This document shows positions 35,112-44,875 of a stretch of DNA of 64,000 bases, in pieces. A model generated the notes under the pieces. It saw nothing but the letters and a program-made list of their open reading frames with translations. It ran no database searches and was not told where the DNA came from. Source of the stretch: Spongiihabitans sp963422685 (GTDB taxonomy: Bacteria > Pseudomonadota > Gammaproteobacteria > Arenicellales > Poriferihabitantaceae); the NCBI GenBank assembly GCA_963422685.1, contig OY730442.1:1054001-1118000 (forward strand), written 5' to 3'. How positions within the stretch are numbered: position 1 is the stretch's first letter; every line of letters starts with the position of its first letter. The position numbers and the translations under genes are program-made.

Positions 35112-35591
35112 ATGAAAGAAAATGTACTTGATGTTCTCATTTATCTGTTTGAGAACTATATGTTTAACAGCGATGACCTTGAACCGGATCAGGAGACGTT
35201 GATTCTGGAATTAAGTCAGGCCGGATTTGAGCACTCCATGATTGATCGGGCATTCAACTGGCTCGAAAATCTGGCCGCTCTGTGCGAAAACAACGCTTTT
35301 GCCGCCGGGATTAATCAAGGTGCGATCAGACATTTTTCACCTACCGAACTTGCGCATCTCGGCGTCGAAGCACGTGGATTGCTGTTGACCCTGGAACAAT
35401 GCGGCGTACTTGATGCCGTTTCCCGGGAGATGGTGATCAATCAGTCAATGGCTTTAGGCGCCGACAGCGTTGAGCTGGAACATCTGAAGTGGATAATACT
35501 CATGGTGTTGAGCAATTATACCGAGGGTGAAGGGGTATCCGAATTGACCGAGACGCTGGTGCTGGAAGGATTGCATGCCTGTGTTCATTGA
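35112..35591 (+). CDS. smg: Smg family protein (DUF494)
   Basis: 159 residues, all-helical, starting MKENVLDVLIYLFENYM, the hallmark of Smg. Function unknown, but the gene is almost always between dprA and topA, as here. Family identity is clear from the N-terminus and from the late LKWIILMVLSNY segment. Confidence 0.9.
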   Translation: MKENVLDVLIYLFENYMFNSDDLEPDQETLILELSQAGFEHSMIDRAFNWLENLAALCENNAFAAGINQGAIRHFSPTELAHLGVEARGLLLTLEQCGVLDAVSREMVINQSMALGADSVELEHLKWIILMVLSNYTEGEGVSELTETLVLEGLHACVH

Positions 35592-35672
35592 AACCGTTAA
35601 TTGGTCGGTGCGACCGGGTCGGAAAATAATATTTGATCAGGCAAATTAACGACAAATGAGCCTTGGGGGCAA

Positions 35673-38063
35673 ATGGGAAAAGCACTGCTGATCGTCGAAT
35701 CACCGGCAAAAGCGCGCTCGATGTCAAAATATCTTGGCACTGAATTTAAAGCGCTGGCTTCTTATGGTCACGTCCGCGACCTCTTGCCAAAAACCGGCGC
35801 AGTGGACCCGGACAACGATTTCGCGATGCAGTATGAGATCGTCGAACGCAATCAGAAGCATGTTGACCTGATCGCCAGGGAAATGAAAAAAGCCGACGCA
35901 TTGTATCTGGCCACTGACCCGGACCGCGAAGGTGAGGCCATTTCATGGCATCTGTACGAGTTGCTCAAGCAGAAAAATGTGATCGGCGACAAGCCAGTAT
36001 ACCGGGTGGAATTCTACGAAATCACCAAAGCGGCGATACAAAGAGCGGTCAAAAACCCGAGAGCATTATCCACCAATCTGATTGACGCCCAGCAAGCGCG
36101 CCGGGCCCTGGATTATTTGGTTGGATTCAATTTATCCCCACTGTTATGGAAAAAAATTCGCCAGGGACTCTCGGCCGGCCGGGTGCAAAGCCCGGCATTG
36201 CGGATGATTTGTGAGCGCGAAGATGAAATTGAAAAATTCGTGATTCAGGAATACTGGACCATCGAATCAGACTTGACGACCAATGACCAGCCCCTTGTCG
36301 GCAAATTAACCCATTACAATCACCAGAAATTAAAGCAATTCTCCATTACCGACGGGAAAACAGCAGCGGCCGCCGTGTCAGCGTTAAACCAGGCCGCCCA
36401 GGGAAAATTAATCGTTGCCAAAGTTGAAAAGAAAGAACGAAAACGCAATCCGGCGCCACCCTTCACCACCTCAACCTTACAGCAGGAAGCCTCCAGAAAA
36501 CTCGGGTTTACTGCCAAACGAACGATGCAAACCGCCCAGCAATTGTACGAAGGCATTGGCATTGAAGAAGGAAGCGTCGGCCTGATCACCTATATGCGCA
36601 CCGATTCCGTAGCATTGGCGGGCGAAGCCGTGACCGATATCAGAGCACTTATCACTGCCAAATACGGCGCCGACGCCGTACCTGACAAACCGAGAACGTT
36701 CAGAAATAAATCAAAAAATGCCCAAGAAGCGCACGAAGCCATTCGACCCACCTCGGCCAAACGCACCCCGGATCAACTTAAAAACCAGCTAAAGGCAGAT
36801 CAATTCCGGTTATACGATCTGATCTGGAAACGCACCGTGGCCTGCCAGATGATTCATGCCACCATCGATACCGTGTCGGTTGACATGACCGCAGGCAGCC
36901 TGGGGGTTTTTCGCGCATCCGGGTCAACCATACGAATTCATGGATTTATGGCGGTGTATCTGGAAGGCCGGGACAACAAGCCGGACAAAGACGAAAAAGA
37001 AGTCCTGCTACCGGCGATGAAACCGGGTATGCGCATAGACCTGGTAAAAATAAGACCCGAGCAGCATTTCACCGAACCGCCCCCGCGTTATAACGAGGCA
37101 TCCCTGGTGAAAACACTGGAAGCCTATGGAATCGGCCGGCCATCCACATACGCCTCAATAATCAGTACCCTGCAAAGTCGGCAGTACGTCACCCTGGAGA
37201 GCCGTCGGTTTGAGCCCACCGAGATCGGCAAAATCGTAAACCGGTTCCTGTCCCGGCACTTTACCCGCTATGTGGACTACGAATTCACCGCGAAAATGGA
37301 AGACTCGCTGGATGAAGTTTCCCGTGGCGAAAAACAATGGATACCGCTGATGCGGGTATTCTGGAAGGAATTTTCCAGGCTGGTGGAAGAAAAAGAAGGA
37401 AGCGTTATGCGTGATGAAGTCGTTCAATCCCGAACTTTGGGAGTCGATCCCAAATCAGGCAAACCGTTATCCGTGCGCATGGGACGCTATGGCCCGTATG
37501 CACAGATCGGCACCCGGGACGATGCAGACAAGCCAAAATTTGCGGGAATGCGTCCCGGGCAAAAACTGGACACGATTACCTTTGAGGAAGCACTTGAATT
37601 ATTCAAACTGCCGAGGTCATTGGGCGAAACGCCGCAAGGGGAAAAGCTGACCATAGCTATTGGACGCTTTGGCCCCTATGTCAAGTACGACAGCCAATAC
37701 GTTTCGCTGCGCACGCACGACCCCTATACCGTTGACAAAGATACGGTATTACAACTCATCGCACAGAAAAAGGAAGCAGACGCCAATCGCCTCATTCTGG
37801 ATTTCCCGGATAAAAACATTCAGGTTTTGAATGGGCGCTATGGTCCGTATGTCACTGACGGCGAAAAGAATATACGGGTACCGAAACACAGTGAACCGGG
37901 AACGCTGACGCTTGAAGACTGCATGGAACTGCTCAGGCAGGCGAAACCCCCTGGCCGCAAAAACAAAGCGGTCAGGAAAAAACCGGCGAAAAAGAAAAAT
38001 CCTAAAAAAAGTCTGAACAGGTCGGTTCCCGGGAAAGCGAATATAAAATCCCCAACAGATTAG
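35673..38063 (+). CDS. topA: DNA topoisomerase I
   Basis: Type IA topoisomerase relaxing negative supercoils. 796 residues: Toprim domain (KALLIVESPAKARSMSKYLG and the YLATDPDREGEAISWHL acidic triad), then the gate domains with catalytic Tyr307 in GLITYMRTDS. The C-terminus has repeated GRYGPY/GRFGPYV motifs (three, about residues 600-740) and a Lys-rich tail, but no four-Cys zinc fingers, unlike the E. coli enzyme (865 residues). It is the repeat-type C-terminus known from other bacteria. Confidence 0.96.
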   Translation: MGKALLIVESPAKARSMSKYLGTEFKALASYGHVRDLLPKTGAVDPDNDFAMQYEIVERNQKHVDLIAREMKKADALYLATDPDREGEAISWHLYELLKQKNVIGDKPVYRVEFYEITKAAIQRAVKNPRALSTNLIDAQQARRALDYLVGFNLSPLLWKKIRQGLSAGRVQSPALRMICEREDEIEKFVIQEYWTIESDLTTNDQPLVGKLTHYNHQKLKQFSITDGKTAAAAVSALNQAAQGKLIVAKVEKKERKRNPAPPFTTSTLQQEASRKLGFTAKRTMQTAQQLYEGIGIEEGSVGLITYMRTDSVALAGEAVTDIRALITAKYGADAVPDKPRTFRNKSKNAQEAHEAIRPTSAKRTPDQLKNQLKADQFRLYDLIWKRTVACQMIHATIDTVSVDMTAGSLGVFRASGSTIRIHGFMAVYLEGRDNKPDKDEKEVLLPAMKPGMRIDLVKIRPEQHFTEPPPRYNEASLVKTLEAYGIGRPSTYASIISTLQSRQYVTLESRRFEPTEIGKIVNRFLSRHFTRYVDYEFTAKMEDSLDEVSRGEKQWIPLMRVFWKEFSRLVEEKEGSVMRDEVVQSRTLGVDPKSGKPLSVRMGRYGPYAQIGTRDDADKPKFAGMRPGQKLDTITFEEALELFKLPRSLGETPQGEKLTIAIGRFGPYVKYDSQYVSLRTHDPYTVDKDTVLQLIAQKKEADANRLILDFPDKNIQVLNGRYGPYVTDGEKNIRVPKHSEPGTLTLEDCMELLRQAKPPGRKNKAVRKKPAKKKNPKKSLNRSVPGKANIKSPTD

Positions 38064-38167
38064 ACAAATCATGGAAACCGGGAATGGAGTCAGCGTGATT
38101 GTATATGCCAACAATAAACATCGGGCTGGCTTGTCGCGCATTGCGCGAACACAGCCCTGCTTGCATT

Positions 38168-39469
38168 CTAACCCGGGGTCTTGCCCAGCCTGTCGATCAG
38201 CAATTGCGCCGCCCTGGCCGGCCCATGCCGGGACTGCATGTGGCGCGAAGTGGCGCACAGCTTTTGCCCCATGGCAGAATCGTTCAGGCACTGGTTTATC
38301 TTCTCTTCAAGCAGGGCATCATCCCAGTCATAACGATCCAGCTTGAAACCGTGGCCGGTTTCCTCAACCCGGGTGGCGTTGTCATGGCCATCCCAGACAT
38401 AGGGCATGATGATCGCCGGCTTGCCAAAATACAGGCATTCGGTAAAGCTGTTATTGCCCCCGTGATGAATCACCAGGTCCACCTGGGGAATGACCGAGGG
38501 CTGGGGATACCAGCTATCGATCAGCACATTGTCGGGAATGTGATCATACTCGGCCATATAATCGCCCACATTGACCAGCGCCCGCACCGGCATCCCCGCG
38601 ATGGCTTGAATCACCCGCTTCAACAGTTCGGTATCCCCGGCACCGAGTGAACCGTAGCTCACATAAAGCAGTGGCTTGTGGTTATGCCGCTTGAATTCCG
38701 GCACCGCATAGTCTTCGTCCTTGCGCACACACCCTTCAAGATATTGAAACCGGGTCGAGTCCAATGGTTTCGACCGATTGAATTTTACCGGTTCTGGATA
38801 CAGCAGCAGATTCAGGTCCGGCGATGCTTCAAAGAACGTTCCAAGCGGATAAGCCCCCTCACTGCATTCACCGAGAAACCGGTTGTAGTCATCGTGAATC
38901 GGCTTGATCACCTGATTAAATCGCCGTCTGTACGCCTGATGGCAGGCAGAATCGTTTTCACCACAGCCTGAAAGATGCGGCGGTATCGCCGGGTCCTCGA
39001 TTTCATTTTCCGAACAGGAAATAATCCGCACCCAGGGCACGCTGTTTTCACTGGCATAACGCTTGATCGCCGGGAACATGATCACGTTATCCACACACAC
39101 CATATCCGGTTTAATCCGCCCGAGCACCCCCGGCAGGTCTTGCTCGGCCCATCTGGCGCTGTCCACAATGGCTTCCCAGCAGTCCCTGACGTAGTTGTCA
39201 ATTTGATCAATCGGCGACTTGCGAAAATTGGCTATGTGGCCGTTGATAAAATCTTCCCAGAACTTCGCCATCTCTTCAGCCGGCATGGGCGCTGACAAAT
39301 TCACCGCGTGCGCGTCGAATCCATATCCCTGATAAACCGCCAGGAATCCCGGGTCAGAGAGAAATACCGCCTTGTGCCCGAGCTTTTCAACAGCCTGGGC
39401 AATCCCTACTGAATTGAGCGCTGGACCAAATGCCGCTTCCGGGAAAAACGCGATAGTTTTTTGGTTCAT
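38168..39469 (-). CDS. Glycosyltransferase, UGT/MGT family (GT1-like)
   Basis: 433 residues of GT-B fold. The C-terminal half has the nucleotide-sugar signature PLLYVSYGSLGAG, then SWYPQPSVIPQVDLVIHHGG and FGKPAIIMPYVWDGHDNATR, typical of macrolide/UDP-glycosyltransferases acting on small lipophilic acceptors. Acceptor unknown. A GGAGGA ribosome site lies before the ATG. It trails potA by about 120 bp in the same direction, so it may belong to the polyamine transport transcript, but no functional link is evident. Confidence 0.8.
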   Translation of the reverse strand: MNQKTIAFFPEAAFGPALNSVGIAQAVEKLGHKAVFLSDPGFLAVYQGYGFDAHAVNLSAPMPAEEMAKFWEDFINGHIANFRKSPIDQIDNYVRDCWEAIVDSARWAEQDLPGVLGRIKPDMVCVDNVIMFPAIKRYASENSVPWVRIISCSENEIEDPAIPPHLSGCGENDSACHQAYRRRFNQVIKPIHDDYNRFLGECSEGAYPLGTFFEASPDLNLLLYPEPVKFNRSKPLDSTRFQYLEGCVRKDEDYAVPEFKRHNHKPLLYVSYGSLGAGDTELLKRVIQAIAGMPVRALVNVGDYMAEYDHIPDNVLIDSWYPQPSVIPQVDLVIHHGGNNSFTECLYFGKPAIIMPYVWDGHDNATRVEETGHGFKLDRYDWDDALLEEKINQCLNDSAMGQKLCATSRHMQSRHGPARAAQLLIDRLGKTPG

Positions 39470-39591
39470 ACTTTTCCTCCAGTTTGTTGATGATCTAATT
39501 AATCGACCGGCCAGTCGAGTTCAACCAGTGAACCCCGGCCTGGTCCGGCGTCACGCATCGGCCTTCGGCGCCGGATGTGCTGTCAATGCCA

Positions 39592-40686
39592 TCAGGCGGC
39601 AAACAGAATCACCGATTTATCCGACCAGGACAAGGTAATATTCTGGCTCCCCTGGGCGGCGGAAGATGCGCTTCCTTCCACATTCTGCATCGCGGCGAGT
39701 AATCGCTGGTCTGAATTTTCAATGTCGATATACAAATGCGCACGATCACCGAGATACGCGGCGTTACCCATTTTTCCCCTGACCGAATTATTCTGATGGG
39801 CGGGTTGATCGCAGCCGATTCGGATATTTTCTGGTCGAATGGCCACCCAGACACTGGCGTTGATGGGCAGTTCCGTGGTGTGTCGGCTTCTCAGGAGGCC
39901 CAATGCCGGCACGCTTATTTCCACTGCGCTCCCGGTTTTATTCTGGATAATACCTGCAAAAAAATTCATTGTTCCGAGGAAGTCTGCGACAAAACGGGTG
40001 TCCGGACGTTCGTATAATTGTTCCGGTGATCCGACTTCCAACACCTTTCCTTCAGACATCACCGCAATCCGGTCAGACATGGTGAGTGCTTCTTCCTGGT
40101 CGTGGGTCACGAAAACGAAGGTTATGCCCACGTCTTTTTGCAACTGGCGCAGTTCAATCTGCATCTGTTCCCTGAGTTTTTTATCCAGCGCCCCCAGCGG
40201 CTCATCCAGCAGCAGCACTTTGGGCTTTTTGATCAATGCCCTGGCCAGAGCAACCCGCTGGCGCTGACCACCGGATAATTCGTCGGCCCCTCGCTGCCCG
40301 TAGCCTTCCAGCTTGATCAACTCAAGCACTTCGTCAACTTTTCGCCTGGTCTGTTGTTTTGACAGCCGGTCCTTGCGCAATCCATAAGCGATATTTTGTG
40401 CCACATTCAAATGCGGGAAAATGGCATAGTTCTGAAATACCATATTGACGGGTCGTTGATATGGCGGCACGGCCAATACGGATTGCCCGTCGATATACAG
40501 CTCGCCCCTGGTCGGGCTTTCAAATCCCGCCAGCATTCTGAGCAACGTGGTTTTTCCGCACCCGGAAGAACCGAGCAGACCGAAAAACTCCCCTTTGGCG
40601 ATAGCCAGGCTTACCTGATCCACCGCCCTGACTCTGCCAAAGTGCCTGGAAACATTTCGTATGACAATAAATTCAGAATCGCTCAT
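39592..40686 (-). CDS. potA: Spermidine/putrescine-type ABC transporter ATPase
   Basis: 364 residues. Walker A GSSGCGKTT, Q-loop VFQNYAIFPHL, signature LSGGQRQRVALAR, Walker B VLLLDEPLGALDKKLR and H-loop VTHDQEEAL, followed by a C-terminal TOBE domain as in PotA/FbpC-type MOI importers. Placed after the two permease genes potB and potC, with potD first in the operon. Energises uptake of polyamines or a related cation. Confidence 0.88.
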   Translation of the reverse strand: MSDSEFIVIRNVSRHFGRVRAVDQVSLAIAKGEFFGLLGSSGCGKTTLLRMLAGFESPTRGELYIDGQSVLAVPPYQRPVNMVFQNYAIFPHLNVAQNIAYGLRKDRLSKQQTRRKVDEVLELIKLEGYGQRGADELSGGQRQRVALARALIKKPKVLLLDEPLGALDKKLREQMQIELRQLQKDVGITFVFVTHDQEEALTMSDRIAVMSEGKVLEVGSPEQLYERPDTRFVADFLGTMNFFAGIIQNKTGSAVEISVPALGLLRSRHTTELPINASVWVAIRPENIRIGCDQPAHQNNSVRGKMGNAAYLGDRAHLYIDIENSDQRLLAAMQNVEGSASSAAQGSQNITLSWSDKSVILFAA

Positions 40687-40724
40687 TGCTCTGGATTCGC
40701 GGTCATATTGTTTAAATACAGTCT

Positions 40725-41609
40725 TTACCGGATTCCCGGGGAGGAGATGCCCGTCCCCCGTCGGCGGATCAATTCTGCTGCAGTCACCATAATGAAGGTG
40801 GCGGTCAGAATCATCGTGCCCAAAGCCAGCACCGATGGTAATTTTTTGGGAAATCGTAACTGGCTCCAGATATAAATCGGCAACGTCAGTTCGTCGCCGG
40901 CGAGGAAGAAAGCGAGTAAAAACTCGTCAAAAGAAATGGTGAAAGTGAGTAACAGACTGGCAATGATGCCGGGTAATGTAATCGGAAAGGTGATTCGCCA
41001 GAACGTCATCCAGGCATTTTCCCCAAGGTCCAGCGAAGCCTCCTCCACACTCTTGTCGAAACCCTCCAGTCGGGACATCAATATAAACATCGCAAACGGC
41101 AGACAATAAACCACATGCCCCAGGGTAATGGTAAACAGCGACAACTCAATACCGGAGCGACTCAATACGATCAACAGCGCGATGCCGAGAATAATCAGCG
41201 GAATCACCAGGGGGATGGAAAGAAATCCGATCAATCCAGCCGCACCGGGAATGCGGTATCGGGTGAACGCCTTGGCTGCCAACAATCCCAATACGGTGCT
41301 GATAAATGCAGCAGACAGGCCGACTTTGACGCTGTTTTTCAGCGCCGCCAGCATGTTTTCGTGGGCAAACATCTCGCGATACCAGTCAAGCGTGAAATCC
41401 CGAATGGGAAACGCAACATACAAGGCATCGTTAAGCGAAAAAAGTGGAATGAGTAGAACCGGGAGATAAATAAACCCCAGATAGATAACGGTATAGCTTC
41501 CAAGGAATCCAAACCGTGTCTTGCGTCTTTGCCATTTTGACGGTGTTATGCCCGATTCCATGTCGATTGCCATGCGGTCAGATGCTGCCGTGTCAACCGC
41601 TACAGTCAC
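40725..41609 (-). CDS. potC: Polyamine-type ABC permease PotC
   Basis: 294 residues with about six membrane spans. The EAA loop that docks on the ATPase is EEASLDLGENAWMTFWRITFP. I place the start at the GTG at 41609, whose bases overlap the potB stop (GTGA); an ATG at 41654 further upstream would overlap potB by 49 bp. Forms the heterodimeric channel with PotB. Confidence 0.88.
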   Translation of the reverse strand: MTVAVDTAASDRMAIDMESGITPSKWQRRKTRFGFLGSYTVIYLGFIYLPVLLIPLFSLNDALYVAFPIRDFTLDWYREMFAHENMLAALKNSVKVGLSAAFISTVLGLLAAKAFTRYRIPGAAGLIGFLSIPLVIPLIILGIALLIVLSRSGIELSLFTITLGHVVYCLPFAMFILMSRLEGFDKSVEEASLDLGENAWMTFWRITFPITLPGIIASLLLTFTISFDEFLLAFFLAGDELTLPIYIWSQLRFPKKLPSVLALGTMILTATFIMVTAAELIRRRGTGISSPGIR

Positions 41610-42529
41610 GCCAGCACCTTCCTGACGCCGCGCGTACCGGCCAGAAATACGCATACGGCCAGCGTCACCGCCAGCATGGACACCACCGAAATAGCGGCGC
41701 CCATCGGCCAGTCGGCGCCGCGCCCAAACGCCGACTGGATCAGATTGCCAATCATGATGCCGGTGTTGCCGCCCACCAGTTTCGGGGTGACATAATCACC
41801 CACAGTGGGAATGAAAACCAGTAGCGTGGCGGCGATCACGCCTGGCATGGACAAGGGCAGGGTGACTCTGAAGAATGTCATCACCGGCCCTTCCCCGAGG
41901 TCATGCGATGCGTCCATCAGCGACCGGTCTATTTTTTCAAGCGAAACATAAATGGGCAGTATGGCAAATGCGGCCCAGGCATGCGCCAGGGTAATCACCA
42001 CAGCGGTGACGTTGTACAGCAGGAATTCCAGCGGCTGTTCAATAACGCCAAGAAATTTCAGGCCGGAATTGATCACGCCGTTATACCCCAGTATCAGTTT
42101 CCATGAAAAAACCCGGAGCAGGTAGCTGGTCCAAAATGGCAGCGTGATCAGCGTCAGCCACAACATTTTGTGCTTCTTTACCTTAAAAGCGATGAAATAG
42201 GCGGCGGGATAAGCCAGAAGGATGGTGGTCAGGGCGACGACAGCGGAAATTTTCAGCGACCGCATCAGTATTAACGGATACAGCCGCTTGCTGAAAAAAT
42301 TTTCGTAGTTGGCGGTAGTGAGGGTCTTGTCGAACTCCATCCCGCTCTGTGTCCACAGCGACATGCCAATCAGCACCACGATGGGCGCAGCCATGGCCGC
42401 CAGCAGAATCAGAAAGGTGGGACTGAGCAACAGGTATCCACGCAACCACTCGGTACGGGCCAGCGCCTGTCGCAAAAAACCGGGTTTTGACGAGGGGTAC
42501 GGTTTCACCACAAACCGGTGTACATGCAA
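41606..42529 (-). CDS. potB: Polyamine-type ABC permease PotB
   Basis: 307 residues with about six membrane spans and the EAA motif DASHDLGEGPVMTFFRVTLP. The segment AILPIYVSLEKIDRSLMDAS is typical of PotB/PotH. Overlaps potC by 4 bp. Separated from potD by 95 bp that contain a hairpin. Confidence 0.88.
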   Translation of the reverse strand: MHVHRFVVKPYPSSKPGFLRQALARTEWLRGYLLLSPTFLILLAAMAAPIVVLIGMSLWTQSGMEFDKTLTTANYENFFSKRLYPLILMRSLKISAVVALTTILLAYPAAYFIAFKVKKHKMLWLTLITLPFWTSYLLRVFSWKLILGYNGVINSGLKFLGVIEQPLEFLLYNVTAVVITLAHAWAAFAILPIYVSLEKIDRSLMDASHDLGEGPVMTFFRVTLPLSMPGVIAATLLVFIPTVGDYVTPKLVGGNTGIMIGNLIQSAFGRGADWPMGAAISVVSMLAVTLAVCVFLAGTRGVRKVLA

Positions 42530-42531
42530 AA

Positions 42532-42564
42532 ACGGGCTGCCCGAAAATACGCCGAGCAGCCCGT
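42532..42564 (-). promoter_or_regulatory. Intercistronic hairpin between potD and potB
   Basis: Arms ACGGGCTGC (42532-42540) and GCAGCCCGT (42556-42564), 9 bp perfect, 15-base loop. There is no strong T run. Position after the binding-protein gene suggests an mRNA-stabilising or attenuating hairpin that keeps potD product in excess over the permeases. Confidence 0.6.
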
Positions 42565-42624
42565 CAAACCAAAATATGAAGACAAATTATCCGGGCAGGC
42601 CAGAGGAACAATGCGCCCGCCTAA

Positions 42625-43719
42625 TCAAAGTCCCGCCTTGACTTCGTCGAACATATTCTGTAGTGCTTTTTCACCTTTTATGGGCATCTGATAAATACCG
42701 GCGTTGAGCACTTCCTCTGGAATTCTGGACAACCCCAGCGCCGCTAACGTCGCTTCATCAACCGCATCAAACGCTTCCTGGGTGGAAACGCCATAACCAA
42801 AATTGTTGATTTCCCAGATTCGTGATTCTTTTTCCAGCATGGCATCGATAATGGCATAGGCTTTGTCGGTATGCTCGCTGCCTTTGATAATCGACAATCC
42901 GCAGACCCAGGTCATCGCGCCTTCTTTCGGATTCATATATTTGACCGGCAGGCCCTGGGCTTTCAGTCTGGTGACAGATTCATTCCACACGGTAGCGGCT
43001 ATAATCTCGCCGCTGGCAATGGCCTGTTCCAGCGTGGTGGGATCGTTGGAAAAGAATTTTACATTCTCCACCATCCTGCGCATTTCCACCCGGGTTTTCT
43101 CCACGTCCTGCGGATTGGAATAGTCGAACATATCCGCAATGCCCGCCTTGAGCCCGGCCACCACCACCGCATCAACCAGGCTGTCGAATACCGCCACCCT
43201 CCCCTGGTATTTCGGATCCCACAGAATATCCCAGGTTTCGTTGTTCTCGTATTCCGGCGCCAGGTCGGTTCGGTATACGACCGAAGTCTGCCCCCAATCG
43301 ATGGGAATCCACACCACTTCTCCGTCCTGAGTGACAACGTCCATGGACTTGAGGCTATCCATTACCCTGGGCCAGTTCTTCAGGCGTGAGGTATCAATGG
43401 CGTCAAGACGGCCGGTGGAGTACCATTTTTCTACCTTGTAGTTGCATGGCATGATGATGTCGGCGTTGAAACCGCTCTGCAACTTTGCCACGCCCTCTTC
43501 TTCGTCACCCCAGGCGGTGAAACGAAACATTCCGCCGTTGTTTTCGGCATAACCCGGATAAAGTTCCGGCGCGTCATAACCGGTCCACCCAAAAAACAGC
43601 GGCTGATCTTCCGCCGCCAGGCCGGTGGCGCCGAGACTTAGCGACAAGGCCGCGGCCGCAGTGAATGCGCCAAGTTTTCGACTCCGGCTGCGGCCTGTGT
43701 TGTTTAAACATTCACTCAT
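42625..43719 (-). CDS. potD: Spermidine/putrescine-type binding protein
   Basis: Periplasmic receptor of the importer, 364 residues. Tat/Sec-like signal region (RSRSRKLGAFTAAAALSLSL, residues ~10-35), then FFGWTGYDAPELYPGY, NADIIMPCNYKVEKWYSTG, WIPIDWGQTSVVYRTDLAPE and WNESVTRLKAQG, consistent with the PotD/PotF family. A strong GAGGAGA ribosome site precedes the ATG. First gene of potDBCA. Ligand identity (putrescine, spermidine or another amine) is inferred from family. Confidence 0.88.
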   Translation of the reverse strand: MSECLNNTGRSRSRKLGAFTAAAALSLSLGATGLAAEDQPLFFGWTGYDAPELYPGYAENNGGMFRFTAWGDEEEGVAKLQSGFNADIIMPCNYKVEKWYSTGRLDAIDTSRLKNWPRVMDSLKSMDVVTQDGEVVWIPIDWGQTSVVYRTDLAPEYENNETWDILWDPKYQGRVAVFDSLVDAVVVAGLKAGIADMFDYSNPQDVEKTRVEMRRMVENVKFFSNDPTTLEQAIASGEIIAATVWNESVTRLKAQGLPVKYMNPKEGAMTWVCGLSIIKGSEHTDKAYAIIDAMLEKESRIWEINNFGYGVSTQEAFDAVDEATLAALGLSRIPEEVLNAGIYQMPIKGEKALQNMFDEVKAGL

Positions 43720-44043
43720 TTAGATTCTCCTCATCAATGGTAATTAGGTAATTGTGTTAATAGTTTGAATTCTGCGGAGTCTAAATCAAACACCGAATCC
43801 AGCCCGGGAAAATAATACAAACATTTCCGGCAAATGGGAACCATCAATTTTATCCCGGCCAGACCAGGACCAGACCCGACTGGCACGCCCAGGACCCTGC
43901 ATATCAACAAGCTGACCTGCTGCCCCTGCCCGATAACCCCGGGGTGCTGCATGACCGCCAGGAAACAACGCTGCGATGATTTGCATCCATGGCATTGGAT
44001 TGTGTGATGAACGACGATCTATTCACCCAATGAAAATGCTCCC
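43720..44043. other. potD upstream region
   Basis: 324 bp with no supportable gene. It must contain the pot operon promoter on the minus strand; I see AT-rich candidates but no box pair with normal spacing. Confidence 0.4.
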
Positions 44044-44838
44044 TCAAGTACTGACGGTGATATTGTCGCCGACATGGACCCGGCCGGTGCTTTGCGGGAC
44101 CAGATTCATACCGAAAAGTACCTTGCCATCGCGCTGGCGATAGCTCGACAAGGTATGGATGGGTTCCGGCCCGGACAGCGCTCCGGTTTGCTGATCCACC
44201 GTTGGCACCGAACAGCGTGCGCAGGACTTTACAAACCGCAGGTCGATTTCATCGGTGCGCAATCTTTTCCAACCGTCCTCAGCATAGGGTTGACCGCCTG
44301 TAACCACGATATTCGGCCGGAATCTGTCCATGCCAACCGGCGAATCCAGCCGCCGGTTCAAATCATCCAGAGATTCCCGGGAAACCAGCAGCAGCGGAAA
44401 GCCATCAGCAAATTCTGTATGCTCCCCCGTTCGGGCAAATCTCCGGTCGCATTGCCTGTTTTCATCCGCCGGAAATGCAACCAGCTTACAGGGCACGTCC
44501 AGCGCCTGGCTGAGCCATTCACTGGCACCCACACCATGCTCCATTGCATTTACCGCGTCGCCCCATACTGCGGTCCCAAGCCGTTCACCATTCGCCTGAT
44601 CAGGATCTACCATACAGGGTTCCATGCCAAACGTCGAAAGAATCAGTTTGTCGCCCTCCATCGCCGTTTCAATTAACGCCATCTGGGGATGGCTGCGCTG
44701 GGTCATAAAGGTGCCGTCCGGCGCCACTACCATCCAGTGCCGGTCAAATTCAAACCCGGTGGCGATTATCTGTGCAGATTGCAGCGCAATCCCCCGCAGC
44801 GACTTGACCGGATAGACAAATAACGCTGAAATTTGCAT
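44044..44838 (-). CDS. MOSC domain protein
   Basis: 264 residues: N-terminal MOSC beta-barrel (ALFVYPVKSLRGIALQSA, DRHWMVVAPDGTFMTQRSHP) and C-terminal MOSC domain with the conserved Cys in RFVKSCARCSVPTVDQQTG, which in relatives (YcbX, mARC, molybdenum cofactor sulfurase) binds the molybdenum cofactor. Probably an N-hydroxylated-compound reductase component or cofactor carrier. No ferredoxin domain is attached. Divergent from argE with 37 bp between starts. Confidence 0.88.
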   Translation of the reverse strand: MQISALFVYPVKSLRGIALQSAQIIATGFEFDRHWMVVAPDGTFMTQRSHPQMALIETAMEGDKLILSTFGMEPCMVDPDQANGERLGTAVWGDAVNAMEHGVGASEWLSQALDVPCKLVAFPADENRQCDRRFARTGEHTEFADGFPLLLVSRESLDDLNRRLDSPVGMDRFRPNIVVTGGQPYAEDGWKRLRTDEIDLRFVKSCARCSVPTVDQQTGALSGPEPIHTLSSYRQRDGKVLFGMNLVPQSTGRVHVGDNITVST

Positions 44839-44875
44839 ATTGAAAAACCCCCGATACGGATATTAATTAACGGCT

